The notes: generated from the letters alone by a model not told the origin. A stretch of DNA of 64,000 nt from Candidatus Fraserbacteria bacterium (GCA_029262795.1 JAJCYT010000025.1:1-64000); one strand, 5' to 3'; shown: positions 45,115 to 53,729, counted from the stretch's first letter. Program-made: numbers and translations.

Positions 45115-46887
45115 ATGAAGATGAGTCAATTGTTCAGTCAAACCCTCCGTGACGCCCCTGGTGATGCGGAGATTGAAAGTCATAAACTTTTGGTCCGTGC
45201 AGGCTTTATTCGCCAGTTATCCGCAGGTATTTTTACGCTGATGCCTTTGGGACTGCGAGTGGCTGAAAAGATCAACCGCATATTGCGCGATGAAATTGAC
45301 GCCATTGGCGGACAAGAATTGGTCATGCCTGTGGTGCATCCCAGCGATATTTGGAAGGAAACAGGTCGTTATCACGCCATTGACGCGGAGATGAGTCGCT
45401 TTGTGGATCGCGTGGGTCGTGACATGGTGCTGGCCATGACGCACGAAGAAGTGGTTACTGATCTGGCTCGCAAGGAAATTCAATCCTACAAACAGTTGCC
45501 AAAATTGGTCTATCAGATTCAGACCAAGTGGCGCGACGATCCCCGTCCTCGCGCTGGTTTGATCCGCGTTCGAGAGTTCTGGATGAAAGACAGTTACAGC
45601 CTGGACAAGGATGAAGCTGGCCTGGATGCACAATATCGTGCGCATTATCAGGCTTATTTCAATATTTTTAACAAATGTGCTTTGCCCGTGATCTCAGTGA
45701 AATCTGACGTGGGCATGATGGGTGGCAGCTTGGCGCATGAGTATATGTATCTCACCCCCATTGGTGAAGACACCTTGTTGCTATGCGACAACTGTGGCTA
45801 TTCGGCCAATCGTCAAAATGCAACCTTTATCAAGTCTGAAGCTGAATCCGAGGATGCAAAAGATATCGAGAAAGTCGAAACGCCTGGTGTGACGACCATC
45901 GAGGCGCTGGCTGAGTTTCTAATAATTCCAGAATCGAAAACGGCCAAGGCGGTGTTCATGGTGGCCACGGTTTCTGAAGGCGAAGAAGATGTTGAAAAAT
46001 TCATTTTGGCCACCATTCGCGGTGACATGGAAGTGAACGAAACCAAGCTGTCCAATGCCGTTCAGGCCAAAGCGTTGCGTCCTGCCCACGATGAGGAAAT
46101 TCAGGGCATCGGCTCTCAGCCTGGATATGGTTCCGCCATTGGCGTCAGCAAGGATGTTATCGTTGTCATCGATGATTTGGTGAAAACGTCGCCAAATCTG
46201 GTGGCGGGTGCCAATGAAGTGAACTATCACTACCTCAATGTGAATTACGGACGCGACTATGAGGCTCAGATTGTTGCCGATATCGCTGCCGCCCAGGAAG
46301 GCGATGCCTGCCCAGACTGTAAGAGTGTCATGCGTGTGTCTCGCGGCGTAGAAGTGGGCAACATCTTTAAATTGGGGACGCGTTACACCTCAGCCATGAA
46401 TGCCACATTTCTGGATGAGGATGGTGAACGCAAGCCGATCATCATGGGATCTTATGGCATCGGTGTGGGCCGCTTGTTGGCCTGTGCGGTTGAGGAATAC
46501 AACGATGAGTATGGCCTGAAATTACCTATCAGCCTTGCACCGTTTCAGGTGCATTTGGTCAGCATTGCAATTGACAATGAGGAAATCAGGCAAAAGTCGC
46601 TTGAGCTTTACAACGACCTTCGCACTGCGGGCATTGAAGTGATGCTGGATGATCGTGATGAACGCCCTGGCGTGAAGTTTAAGGATGCCGATTTGATTGG
46701 CGTTCCGTTGCGTCTGACGATGGGACAGAAATCGCTGGACGCAGGCGGCGTGGAATTCAAGCGTCGCGATGAGGAAGATCGGGACATTGTGCCTTTAGAT
46801 CATGTGGTGTCCACCATGCAGGCTGAGATCAAGGCACTGCAAGGTGCCATCGCTAGCAAAGTGGTGAAAATGCCCTATGATGGATGA
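45115..46887 (+). CDS. proS: Prolyl-tRNA synthetase
   Basis: This 590-residue bacterial-type (class II, with insertion domain) ProRS shows motif 1 in GFIRQLSAGIFTLMPLGLRV, motif 2 TKWRDDPRPRAGLIRVREFWMKD, the INS editing domain (about 225-400, VVIDDLVKTSPNLVAGANE), motif 3 IMGSYGIGVGRLLA and a C-terminal anticodon-binding domain with DDRDERPGVKFKDADLIGVP. GAGGAG lies nine bases before the ATG. Expression is probably governed by the leader peptide directly upstream. Confidence 0.97.
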   Translation: MKMSQLFSQTLRDAPGDAEIESHKLLVRAGFIRQLSAGIFTLMPLGLRVAEKINRILRDEIDAIGGQELVMPVVHPSDIWKETGRYHAIDAEMSRFVDRVGRDMVLAMTHEEVVTDLARKEIQSYKQLPKLVYQIQTKWRDDPRPRAGLIRVREFWMKDSYSLDKDEAGLDAQYRAHYQAYFNIFNKCALPVISVKSDVGMMGGSLAHEYMYLTPIGEDTLLLCDNCGYSANRQNATFIKSEAESEDAKDIEKVETPGVTTIEALAEFLIIPESKTAKAVFMVATVSEGEEDVEKFILATIRGDMEVNETKLSNAVQAKALRPAHDEEIQGIGSQPGYGSAIGVSKDVIVVIDDLVKTSPNLVAGANEVNYHYLNVNYGRDYEAQIVADIAAAQEGDACPDCKSVMRVSRGVEVGNIFKLGTRYTSAMNATFLDEDGERKPIIMGSYGIGVGRLLACAVEEYNDEYGLKLPISLAPFQVHLVSIAIDNEEIRQKSLELYNDLRTAGIEVMLDDRDERPGVKFKDADLIGVPLRLTMGQKSLDAGGVEFKRRDEEDRDIVPLDHVVSTMQAEIKALQGAIASKVVKMPYDG

Positions 46888-46920
46888 GAAAAATTACCTG
46901 TTGAGCTAAGGAGCATTTCT

Positions 46921-47445
46921 ATGTTAATGCCAAGAAAGCCCGTCCCCTCATTGGAGTTTCCAATGGTGAATGGCCAAACATGGTCACTGAGTCAGCAGAA
47001 GCCAGAAAACTTTACGATGGTTGTGGTGTATCGCGGATTGCATTGCCCTATCTGCCATGCGTATCTTCGTGAGTTGGATCGTCAGATCAGCGAGTTTAAT
47101 TCTCGCGGTGTCAATGTGGCTGTGGTCAGTACCGATCCACAGGATCGCGCTGAAACAGCTCAAGCAGAATGGGGATTGGACAATTTCTCATTGGGGTATG
47201 GGATGAGCATCGAAAAAGCTCGTGAATGGGGTTTGTATATCTCCACCAGTCGCGGAGCAACGTCTGCTGGTGTGGTCGAACCCGACTTGTTTGCTGAACC
47301 CGGCTTGTTCCTGATTCGACCGGATGGCACTTTGTATGGCGCAAACTATATCACGATGCCCTTCGCCCGCCCTCACTTTGACGCGGTATTGAAGGCGCTG
47401 GATTTCATCATCCCTAACGATTATCCGGCACGCGGCGAAGCTTAG
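46921..47445 (+). CDS. AhpC/TSA-like peroxiredoxin
   Basis: This 174-residue thioredoxin-fold protein has the RGLHCPICHAYL motif (peroxidatic-type Cys with a second Cys three residues later, CPIC). NVAVVSTDPQDRAE and the C-terminal EPGLFLIRPDGTLYGAN follow. It resembles redoxin-domain peroxiredoxin-like proteins. AAGGAG is eight bases upstream. Likely reduces organic peroxides. It ends before a strong shared terminator. Confidence 0.85.
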   Translation: MLMPRKPVPSLEFPMVNGQTWSLSQQKPENFTMVVVYRGLHCPICHAYLRELDRQISEFNSRGVNVAVVSTDPQDRAETAQAEWGLDNFSLGYGMSIEKAREWGLYISTSRGATSAGVVEPDLFAEPGLFLIRPDGTLYGANYITMPFARPHFDAVLKALDFIIPNDYPARGEA

Positions 47446-47467
47446 ATAACAAGACAATTGAAAAGAG

Positions 47468-47503
47468 AAACAGGGATGCTGGCGATAACCAGCATCCCTG
47501 TTT
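47468..47503. terminator. Strong bidirectional terminator
   Basis: A perfect 15-pair stem (AAACAGGGATGCTGG/CCAGCATCCCTGTTT, loop 6), followed by TGATTTGTTGTTAC on + and by TCTCTTTTCAATT on -. It separates convergent genes. Confidence 0.88.
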
Positions 47504-47512
47504 GATTTGTTG

Positions 47513-48043
47513 TTACTTTCGTTCCCATCGATCCTTCATTACAAAGTAATAGTAATGGTCGTCGCGGAGTTCTTTTTCCCGATCAAAGCCCAGTCTTTCC
47601 AACAGCTCAATTGATCGTTGATTGTTTCTGTGCGGCGTGGCTTCAATTTTTGAAACACTTAAGCCATCAAAGCCAAAATCAATGACGGGAGGAATGGCCT
47701 CAGTCATCAATCCCTGGCCCCAATAGGCTTTGGCAAGATCGTAGCCAATTTCAATGCTGGTTGGTTCGTTGAGATTCCAACAGTGATAGCCATAGGTGCC
47801 AATTAATTTTTCGTCCTGCTTATGAAACAGACCCCAACGGGTGCCGATGTCGTTGATGTGGAACTTGATGATCTCCTCAGCTTCGGCCAAAGACTGAAGC
47901 GGTTTGATGTCCATCAACTCAACCACATCGGGATCTGAAAACAGGCCAAAAACAGCCTCGGTGTCTTCAAGAGTAAGTTCCTTGATGATGAGACGTGGAG
48001 TTTCAAAATGAGGATATTTAACAGGTAATTCAGGGTAAGACAT
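47513..48043 (-). CDS. GNAT acetyltransferase (RimJ/RimL type)
   Basis: This 176-residue protein begins MSYPELPVKYPHFETPRLI and has the GNAT fold signatures of the RimJ/RimL (Acetyltransf_3) group: ETPRLIIKELTLED, EIGYDLAKAYWGQGLMTEAI and NQRSIELLERLGF. The ATG at 48043 has AGGAG eight bases upstream; the 23 codons before it are spurious. It transfers acetyl from CoA to an amine, perhaps an N-terminal ribosomal protein residue or a small molecule. Confidence 0.88.
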   Translation of the reverse strand: MSYPELPVKYPHFETPRLIIKELTLEDTEAVFGLFSDPDVVELMDIKPLQSLAEAEEIIKFHINDIGTRWGLFHKQDEKLIGTYGYHCWNLNEPTSIEIGYDLAKAYWGQGLMTEAIPPVIDFGFDGLSVSKIEATPHRNNQRSIELLERLGFDREKELRDDHYYYFVMKDRWERK

Positions 48044-48246
48044 GATAAAGCTCCTATGATAAATAGTAAGATTGGACGAATTGGCTAAACGCCAAAATCG
48101 TCTGAGCTTCAACCTAAAATGGAGTGCAATCCGTTTGGATTGTTGAGTAAAACTTTATCGCATCTGTACTCTAAATCGTCCTTTTATAGAAAAGTTATAC
48201 TCCAGTATATTTGTTGTGGCTTTGATAAATCAAGCCGAACTTTGAT

Positions 48247-48819
48247 TTGAACAATGTGCTTATGCTATGGTCCATTTATATGGATTGGCAAAAGTGGATC
48301 GAAAAGTTGACTTTGGTGAGTTATTGGATTCTTTGGATAAACACCGGCATATTTTTTGCACTTGGGTTGCTTGGTGCTTTGTTGGGTGGTGCGTGGACTT
48401 CGGTGGGCGAAGGATTGGGCGGTGGATGGAGTATTCCGTCAATGGTGTTTAATATTCCAATTTTGCTTGCCATTCCTGGTTTGATCATTGGTTTTCAAGG
48501 GATTGTAAGAAAAGGGTTTCGTAAAAGAGTAGGGGTGATTTTCTTTATAGCTTCACTCGGTATTGGCGCTGCCTTTATTTTAATTGCGCACTCGATTGAT
48601 CCATGTGACAGGCGATTTTGGACACTCAGTGACCGTTGGGGCTCTCAACCATTGTGTGAACGATTTGGCGCTGGCATCAGCATCCACACCCGCTTTCATC
48701 TACTGCTTCATTCAGCGCCCGTTTTTATTGTCATGTTGATTTATCATCCTTGGTTTAAACGTCTGTATCGTAACTTGAAAGAAACAGATGCGCTTGGGTC
48801 GCCTGCAACGCATGGCTAA
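48247..48819 (+). CDS. Membrane protein of unknown function
   Basis: This ~190-residue protein has three or four helices (about 20-47, 63-88, 95-115 and a last one near 155-175) and a short basic N-terminus. I do not recognise a family. It has two Cys residues in the loop after helix 3 (DPCDRRFW, PLCERFG). The start is uncertain (TTG 48247, ATG 48262 or 48280) with no good ribosome binding site. It is monocistronic and sits just before the pheST promoter. Confidence 0.6.
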   Translation: MNNVLMLWSIYMDWQKWIEKLTLVSYWILWINTGIFFALGLLGALLGGAWTSVGEGLGGGWSIPSMVFNIPILLAIPGLIIGFQGIVRKGFRKRVGVIFFIASLGIGAAFILIAHSIDPCDRRFWTLSDRWGSQPLCERFGAGISIHTRFHLLLHSAPVFIVMLIYHPWFKRLYRNLKETDALGSPATHG

Positions 48820-48839
48820 ATGTTTGTAACCAATAGACC

Positions 48840-48869
48840 TTGACAACAAATGTCCAGGGCTGATACGAT
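48840..48869 (+). promoter_or_regulatory. Promoter of the pheST leader
   Basis: TTGACA (48840-48845) and TACGAT (48864-48869) with an 18 bp spacer. The start site predicted at ~48876 is only a few bases before the leader ATG at 48879, so the leader may be translated as a leaderless mRNA. Confidence 0.7.
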
Positions 48870-48878
48870 GTTGGCACT

Positions 48879-48950
48879 ATGAAATGGTTAAAAGCTTCAC
48901 CACTGCGTATGGTGGCCCATCACTTCCTCTTTGCCCCTTCGGGGGTATAA
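48879..48950 (+). CDS. Phenylalanine-containing leader peptide of pheST with terminal hairpin
   Basis: A 23-codon ORF ending HHFLFAPSGV. Two phenylalanine codons (TTC, TTT) precede a CCCC-TTC-GGGG(G) hairpin (48934-48945) and the TATAA stop. Except for the variable base pairs it repeats the end of the proS leader (CCT-TYG-GGG-GNA-TAA) in the same phase. CGCTTT follows both stops within 4-5 bases, and both leaders are 76-79 bp from their synthetase gene. E. coli pheST is controlled by a Phe-rich leader peptide (pheM), an analogous logic. A conventional U-rich terminator hairpin is not evident. Confidence 0.65.
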   Translation: MKWLKASPLRMVAHHFLFAPSGV

Positions 48951-49029
48951 CACGCTTTAGACGACCTGTTCCATTTATTTTTGAATTTACAAATCTATTT
49001 TTAACCACATTGTGATATTGGAGTTCATC

Positions 49030-50034
49030 ATGATTGACGTACTGAAACAAGAGATTGATCAGATTCGTGAAGCGGCCCAGGCGGATTTGTCTCAGGCGGA
49101 TACTTCGGATGCCTGTGAAGAATTACGCATCAAGTATTTGGGGCGCAATGGATTGGTCACTCCGTTGATGCAAAAGATGAAAGAAGTTCCCAACGAACAA
49201 AAGGCTGAAGCCGGAAAACTACTCAATGGATTGAAGCAGTTTGTCGAATCAGAAATTGAGCAAGCAGGCGAAAAGCTCAAACGAGGCGAACAGGATGTTC
49301 GACTAAAGCAGGAAGCGGTGGATGTCACTCTGCCGGGTCGTCCGGTGCCTTTGGGGCGTCTGCATCCTATCACTCAGACATTGTTGGAACTGTACGACAT
49401 CTTTGCCGAGATGGGGTTTCAGGTTTATCAAACTCGTGAAGTTGAAACGGATGAGATGAATTTTCAAATGCTCAACCTGCCAGAAGATCATCCCGCGCGC
49501 GACATGCATGATACGTTTTACACCAAAGATAAAGGCGTGGTCTTGCGAACCCATACCTCACCAGGGCAGATTCATTTGATGAAAGAACGTTGTCCTGACC
49601 CGATTCGTGCTGTGTTGCCAGGGAAATGCTACCGCTTTGAGCAAACGGATGCCTCACATGAATGGATGTTTTATCAGTTGGAAGGCATTGCCATTGGAGA
49701 CAATATTACGCTGGCAGACCTTAAAGGCACATTGAATGCATTTATCCATCGCACGTTTGGCAAGGAGCGAAAGGTTCAGTTCCGTTGCAGTTACTTCCCG
49801 TTCACCGAACCAAGTATGGAAGTGGCAATGAGTGACAAAGACGGTGGCTGGCTGGAAATTCTGGGTTCAGGCATGATGCACCCCATCGTGTTGAGAAATG
49901 GTGGCTATGATCCAGAAAAAGTCAGCGGCTTTGCTTTTGGCATGGGTGTGGAACGTATCGCGATGTTGAAATACGGCATTGATGACATTCGTCAGTTCTA
50001 CAGCAATGATCTGAGATTCTTGTCTCAGTTCTAA
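49030..50034 (+). CDS. pheS: Phenylalanyl-tRNA synthetase alpha subunit
   Basis: This 334-residue protein has an N-terminal coiled-coil (about 1-85) and the class II core. This includes ARDMHDTFYT (motif 2 region), LRTHTSPGQI, PGKCYRFEQTDASHEWMF, and motif 3 GFAFGMGVERIAMLKYGI. Start ATG at 49030, with GGAG six bases upstream; the frame's upstream codons lack a ribosome binding site. It forms the alpha2-beta2 enzyme with PheT encoded 29 bp downstream. Confidence 0.96.
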   Translation: MIDVLKQEIDQIREAAQADLSQADTSDACEELRIKYLGRNGLVTPLMQKMKEVPNEQKAEAGKLLNGLKQFVESEIEQAGEKLKRGEQDVRLKQEAVDVTLPGRPVPLGRLHPITQTLLELYDIFAEMGFQVYQTREVETDEMNFQMLNLPEDHPARDMHDTFYTKDKGVVLRTHTSPGQIHLMKERCPDPIRAVLPGKCYRFEQTDASHEWMFYQLEGIAIGDNITLADLKGTLNAFIHRTFGKERKVQFRCSYFPFTEPSMEVAMSDKDGGWLEILGSGMMHPIVLRNGGYDPEKVSGFAFGMGVERIAMLKYGIDDIRQFYSNDLRFLSQF

Positions 50035-50063
50035 GAGGTTTTTTATCTAAAAGGGCTTTTATT

Positions 50064-52562
50064 ATGAGAATTTCAATTAACTGGCTGAAAGAATTGGTGG
50101 ACTACGACATGCCCACCGGCGAGCTGGCCATGCGCCTCAACAACGCGGGGCTGGAACTGGCCGAAACCCATGTCTATGGTTCGCCCAAAGTGGCCGAAGG
50201 GCTGGAACTGCCTGAAAATCATCTCACCTGGGAAAACATTCGCCTGGGTGAAATCCTGGAAGTAAAAAAACATCCCGATGCGGATCGGCTTCGCATTGCG
50301 ATTGTCGATTGCGGCGAGGGACCAAAGCAAAGTGTGACCGGAGCACCCAACATTGAAATAGGAACCTCCGGCCAGAAAGTGGCTGTGGCGGTTCAAGGTG
50401 CAAAGATTTTCAATGCCTATAGCGAAGACCCAAACCCTGCACCGACCAAGGTTAAGCCTGCCAAGTTGCGCGGGGAAAAATCTGAAATCGTCCTTTGCTC
50501 CGAAAGAGAACTCACAATTTCTGAAGAACATGATGGGATTCTATTGTTGGAAACCGATGCGCCCATCGGCACGCCCATCAGTGATATTTTGGGTGATGTG
50601 GTGCTGGAAGTGGAGATTACGCCCAACATTGCTCGTTGCCTCAATATGGTTGGTGTGGCTCGCGAAGTGGCGGCCCTGGCTGGAGGCAAATTGATTGTGG
50701 GGGAGCCGGAATGGCAGGATGAGGGCGACCCTGTGGATGATCAGTTCAAGGTTGATATTGATGATTCAGAAATGTGTGCCCGTTTTACCGGATCTGTTAT
50801 TCGAGGCATCGAGATCAAACCGTCCCCCTTTTGGATGCGCTATCGCTTGACGCTGGCAGGCCAACGCCCCATCAGCAACATTGTGGACATTACCAACTAT
50901 GTGATGTTGGAATGGGGACAGCCGTTGCACGCCTACGATTACCACACGATTAAGCCCAAAGCTGGTGAAGATGTGCCATACATCCTGGTGCGAAATGCGA
51001 AGGCAGGCGAAACCCTGGTGACGCTCGACAATCAGGAGCGCAAGCTGGATGAAGGTATTTTGTTGATCACGGATGGCAGTGGGCCAATTGGTCTGGCTGG
51101 TGTCATGGGTGGCCTGGACACCGAAGTCACGGACAGTACAAAAGATATTTTGCTGGAAGCGGCCAACTTCAACTTCATCAACAATCGACGTACTGCGCAA
51201 AAACTGAAACTGTTCAGCGAGGCTTCTAACCGATTCAGCAAAGGCTTGCCGCCTCACTTGAATGAGCTTGGTCTCAAGCGCGCGGCTGACCTGATGCGTC
51301 AGTTGGCCGGTGGTACCATTGCCAAAGGGTTTGTGGACAATTATCCCAAGAAGCCTGAGCCCACTGTGATTTTACTTCCAGGGAGAGAGGCAACCCGTTT
51401 GTTGGGTGTGGAACTCAGCGTTCAGGAAGTGGCCGATTTGCTCACGCCTTTGGGTTTCGAGTGTGAAATACAAGGCGATGATCTCAACGTTACTGTGCCA
51501 TATAACCGAATTGACGTCAGCTTGCCGGCTGATCTGGTGGAAGAAGTGGCCCGTATGTTGGATTACGACAAACTCCCCACCCGCATGTTGGCCGATGTGT
51601 TGCCGCCACAGCAAGCGAACCTGGCTTTGCAGGGCAAGCTCCGTGTGAAGCAGGTGTTGGCTCAATTGGGCTTGCAGGAGATTATTAACTATACGTTGAC
51701 CAATCCAAAGACGGTGGAACTTTCCCATCCCAAAGGGTTGAAGGTGAATCCGGAAGCATTTGTGCAACTGGAAAACACATTGTCCAGCGAACGCAGCATC
51801 ATGCGCCAGACCATGCTCCCGACCATGCTGGAGGTTGCCGAACGCAACTGGCGTTTTCAAGATCGCGTGGGCATGTTCGAAATTGGCCGCGTGTTTTTGC
51901 CCCAACCCGGAGAAGTGTTGCCGCACGAACCGACTCATATCGGCATCATCCTGTTGGGTGATCGTGATGAACTGTCCTGGATTCAGGACGAAGGCAAGCT
52001 CGATTTCTTTGATTTGAAAGGCATGGTCGATGGCCTGCTGGCCGGATTAAACATTCACGATGCCGACTTCAAACCCACACAGCATGATATGTTCCATCCG
52101 GGCCGTTGTGCCGAACTGCGTCTGGTCGAAGATGCGGTGGGTGTGTTTGGTGAACTGCACCCCCGTGTGGCCGAAGCGTTTGATCTGGAAGGCCGTGTTT
52201 GCGCTGCGGAGTTCACTTTGGATGCGCTGATTGCCCATGTGCCGGACATTCCAGATTACACTCCACCCCCACGTTACCCTTCGGTGGTGCAGGACATTGC
52301 TTTGGTGGTGGATCAAAGTGTGCCCAATGACGAAGTGGAATCGTTGATTTTGGATTTAGGTCAGCCTTTGTTGCAAACCACAAAACTGTTTGATGTCTAC
52401 ACAGGCGAACATGTGGCCGATGGCAAACGCAGCCTGGCCTACTCATTGACCTATCAAGCCTCAGATCGCACCCTCACCGACGATGAAGTGACTCAGGTGC
52501 ATGAGCAAATTCAAAAAGGATTGCAGGAGCAACTCAGTGCCGAAATTCGTGGTTTAGGGTGA
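50064..52562 (+). CDS. pheT: Phenylalanyl-tRNA synthetase beta subunit
   Basis: This 832-residue protein has an EMAP/tRNA-binding OB domain (about 40-150), the B3/4 editing domain (about 205-400), the B5 domain and core (about 405-720) and a C-terminal FDX-ACB anticodon-binding domain (YPSVVQDIALVVDQSVPNDEV). Length and domain order are normal for the family. It lies 29 bp downstream of pheS. A hairpin terminator ends the operon. Confidence 0.96.
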   Translation: MRISINWLKELVDYDMPTGELAMRLNNAGLELAETHVYGSPKVAEGLELPENHLTWENIRLGEILEVKKHPDADRLRIAIVDCGEGPKQSVTGAPNIEIGTSGQKVAVAVQGAKIFNAYSEDPNPAPTKVKPAKLRGEKSEIVLCSERELTISEEHDGILLLETDAPIGTPISDILGDVVLEVEITPNIARCLNMVGVAREVAALAGGKLIVGEPEWQDEGDPVDDQFKVDIDDSEMCARFTGSVIRGIEIKPSPFWMRYRLTLAGQRPISNIVDITNYVMLEWGQPLHAYDYHTIKPKAGEDVPYILVRNAKAGETLVTLDNQERKLDEGILLITDGSGPIGLAGVMGGLDTEVTDSTKDILLEAANFNFINNRRTAQKLKLFSEASNRFSKGLPPHLNELGLKRAADLMRQLAGGTIAKGFVDNYPKKPEPTVILLPGREATRLLGVELSVQEVADLLTPLGFECEIQGDDLNVTVPYNRIDVSLPADLVEEVARMLDYDKLPTRMLADVLPPQQANLALQGKLRVKQVLAQLGLQEIINYTLTNPKTVELSHPKGLKVNPEAFVQLENTLSSERSIMRQTMLPTMLEVAERNWRFQDRVGMFEIGRVFLPQPGEVLPHEPTHIGIILLGDRDELSWIQDEGKLDFFDLKGMVDGLLAGLNIHDADFKPTQHDMFHPGRCAELRLVEDAVGVFGELHPRVAEAFDLEGRVCAAEFTLDALIAHVPDIPDYTPPPRYPSVVQDIALVVDQSVPNDEVESLILDLGQPLLQTTKLFDVYTGEHVADGKRSLAYSLTYQASDRTLTDDEVTQVHEQIQKGLQEQLSAEIRGLG

Positions 52563-52601
52563 AGGCATCATAAACAGGAAATTTTGAAAACAGAGTAGAA
52601 A

Positions 52602-52633
52602 GATGAGGCCCTAAATTTAATGAGGGCCTCATC
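52602..52633. terminator. Bidirectional terminator after pheT
   Basis: A perfect 11-pair stem (GATGAGGCCCT/AGGGCCTCATC, loop AAATTTAATG) followed by CCCTTATTTT on + strand. It lies 8 bp before the end of the minus-strand gene at 52641. Confidence 0.75.
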
Positions 52634-52640
52634 CCTTATT

Positions 52641-53054
52641 TTAAAAAGAAGCGCTTACACCAATATAAGGCACAAAATAAATGACGCCAATATCTACATT
52701 TAGCATGCTGGTTCCATCATCATTCATGGAAACTGGATATCGGAATCCGGCTTCCAAATAAGGCAGAATGATGACAACGGTTCCCCATCCCCAGAAAAAA
52801 TTGAACTGATCGGGTTTCAGTCCCCCAGGAAATGTTTTCCAACTAAACCCTAGCCCAAAGTTAATTCCAGAAGCGGTTTGAATTAACCCCTCATCATTAA
52901 AGGAATGCCAGCCTATGGTGGGCAACGATAGCCCAATTTCCATATCCGGCTCATTGTCTTGAGCCATCACAACCGGAGCCATCAAAAAAACAAACAACGC
53001 AAGGCACACCAAGCAGAATTTTTTTGCATTAAAACAGCCTCCTATATTTTGCAT
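52641..53054 (-). CDS. Small exported protein, probably outer membrane; start disrupted by A7 tract
   Basis: The frame encodes 137 residues with a signal peptide-like N-terminus (CLVCLALFVFLMAPVVMAQ) and a beta-rich mature part with alternating aromatics, ending IGVSASF (a C-terminal Phe, common in outer membrane proteins). An ideal Shine-Dalgarno GGAGG sits eight bases before an ATG at 53029, but that ATG is one base out of frame because the following poly-A run is seven As; eight would restore MQKKFCLVCLALF. The in-frame ATG at 53054 has no ribosome binding site. Possible phase variation, slippage or assembly error. Function unknown. Confidence 0.6.
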   Translation of the reverse strand: MQNIGGCFNAKKFCLVCLALFVFLMAPVVMAQDNEPDMEIGLSLPTIGWHSFNDEGLIQTASGINFGLGFSWKTFPGGLKPDQFNFFWGWGTVVIILPYLEAGFRYPVSMNDDGTSMLNVDIGVIYFVPYIGVSASF

Positions 53055-53179
53055 ATGATTTTATGTCACATATGCGAAGACAAGAAATACATCAGTTTAA
53101 CGCCAGGAGATTTAATTTTTGTATTTCGAGAATGTCGCATCAGAAAAGAAAAACAAACTTTGAATCGTAGAAAATTAGA

Positions 53180-53390
53180 AAAGGGCGGACGTGGTGGCGT
53201 CCGCCCTTTAGTTCAAATGGGAACACACTCGAACCCCAAGTCCAACATCGATGCATCACACCTAAAGTCTGTTCCCTCGAATCGTCCACTTCACTGTGGT
53301 GTGATGATTTTGCCCAAGATGTTGGTCTGTTCCTCTCTGGTTACGTCACCAGCCAGAGGGCAACCCAATTGGTTGGACCCTCTGAACTGG
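53180..53390 (-). ncRNA. Structured RNA candidate ending in an intrinsic terminator
   Basis: Read on the minus strand, a stable hairpin (CCAG..AGAGGG..CAACC / GGTTG..CCCTCT..CTGG, 53390-53349) is followed by three nested long-range stems: GGAACA/TGTTCC, CCAACATC/GATGTTGG and ATCACACC/GGTGTGAT (53333-53220). The region ends with a 12-pair terminator (53180-53209) and TTTTCTAATTTT. There is no ORF through it. GAGGAACAGAC and GAGGGAACAGAC recur inside. I could not match it to RNase P, tmRNA, SRP or 6S RNA. It may be a 3'UTR-derived or leader RNA, since a small gene ends 45 bp upstream and the 52641 gene lies downstream. The strand and terminator are well supported; the function is unknown. Confidence 0.5.
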
Positions 53391-53434
53391 CAAACAGGCA
53401 GATTGCGGAAAGGTTTCCCTTTTCCCTCAAAAAG

Positions 53435-53533
53435 TCACCAAAGTAATAAATTTGCTTGGCCAAAGATGCCAAACAACATTAAAGCCATTCCTAAAAGAAT
53501 TAAAAAGCCAATGGTTTGTTTGGTTTTAAGCAT
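53435..53533 (-). CDS. Small single-helix membrane peptide
   Basis: This 32-residue peptide has basic residues then one hydrophobic helix (TIGFLILLGMALMLFGIF). The ATG at 53533 has GGGGAG five bases upstream. Its stop lies 45 bp upstream of the structured RNA candidate. I cannot name it. Single-helix microproteins of this kind are common but hard to verify. Confidence 0.45.
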   Translation of the reverse strand: MLKTKQTIGFLILLGMALMLFGIFGQANLLLW

Positions 53534-53729
53534 GCACTCTCCCCGAGTTAGGCCTTTGATGAATCGCTGTGGTGTATCAAACCCCATACCTCTATAAGTA
53601 TGGCAAAAGTATAAATCCACCAAAGTCCAATCATCGTCCAAACAAAGTTACAAAATGGTTCAATTTTAAAAGAGTTGTTTTTGACCATTGGAAAGTTTTC
53701 TAGGGGAGAGAAAAGGTTTTGCCGTTCGA

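Noticed and set aside
44930..45118. 62-codon frame ending at the proS ATG
   Set aside because: It overlaps the proline leader in another phase. The conserved hairpin-stop motif shared with the pheST leader fits only the leader frame starting at 44949.
44845..49029. T-box riboswitch in front of proS or pheST
   Set aside because: No TGGNACCGCG-like T-box sequence, specifier loop or terminator/antiterminator pair is visible. The leader-peptide model explains the sequence better.
53180..53390. 6S RNA, RNase P RNA or tmRNA
   Set aside because: The predicted stems are real, but the central bubble of 6S, the RNase P core (GAGGAAAGTCCGG) and a tmRNA tag ORF are not present, so no known name was given.
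52959..53597. 212-codon + strand ORF through the structured RNA region
   Set aside because: Low-complexity residue content, no ribosome binding site, no domain, and it runs antisense to the terminator and the small membrane peptide.
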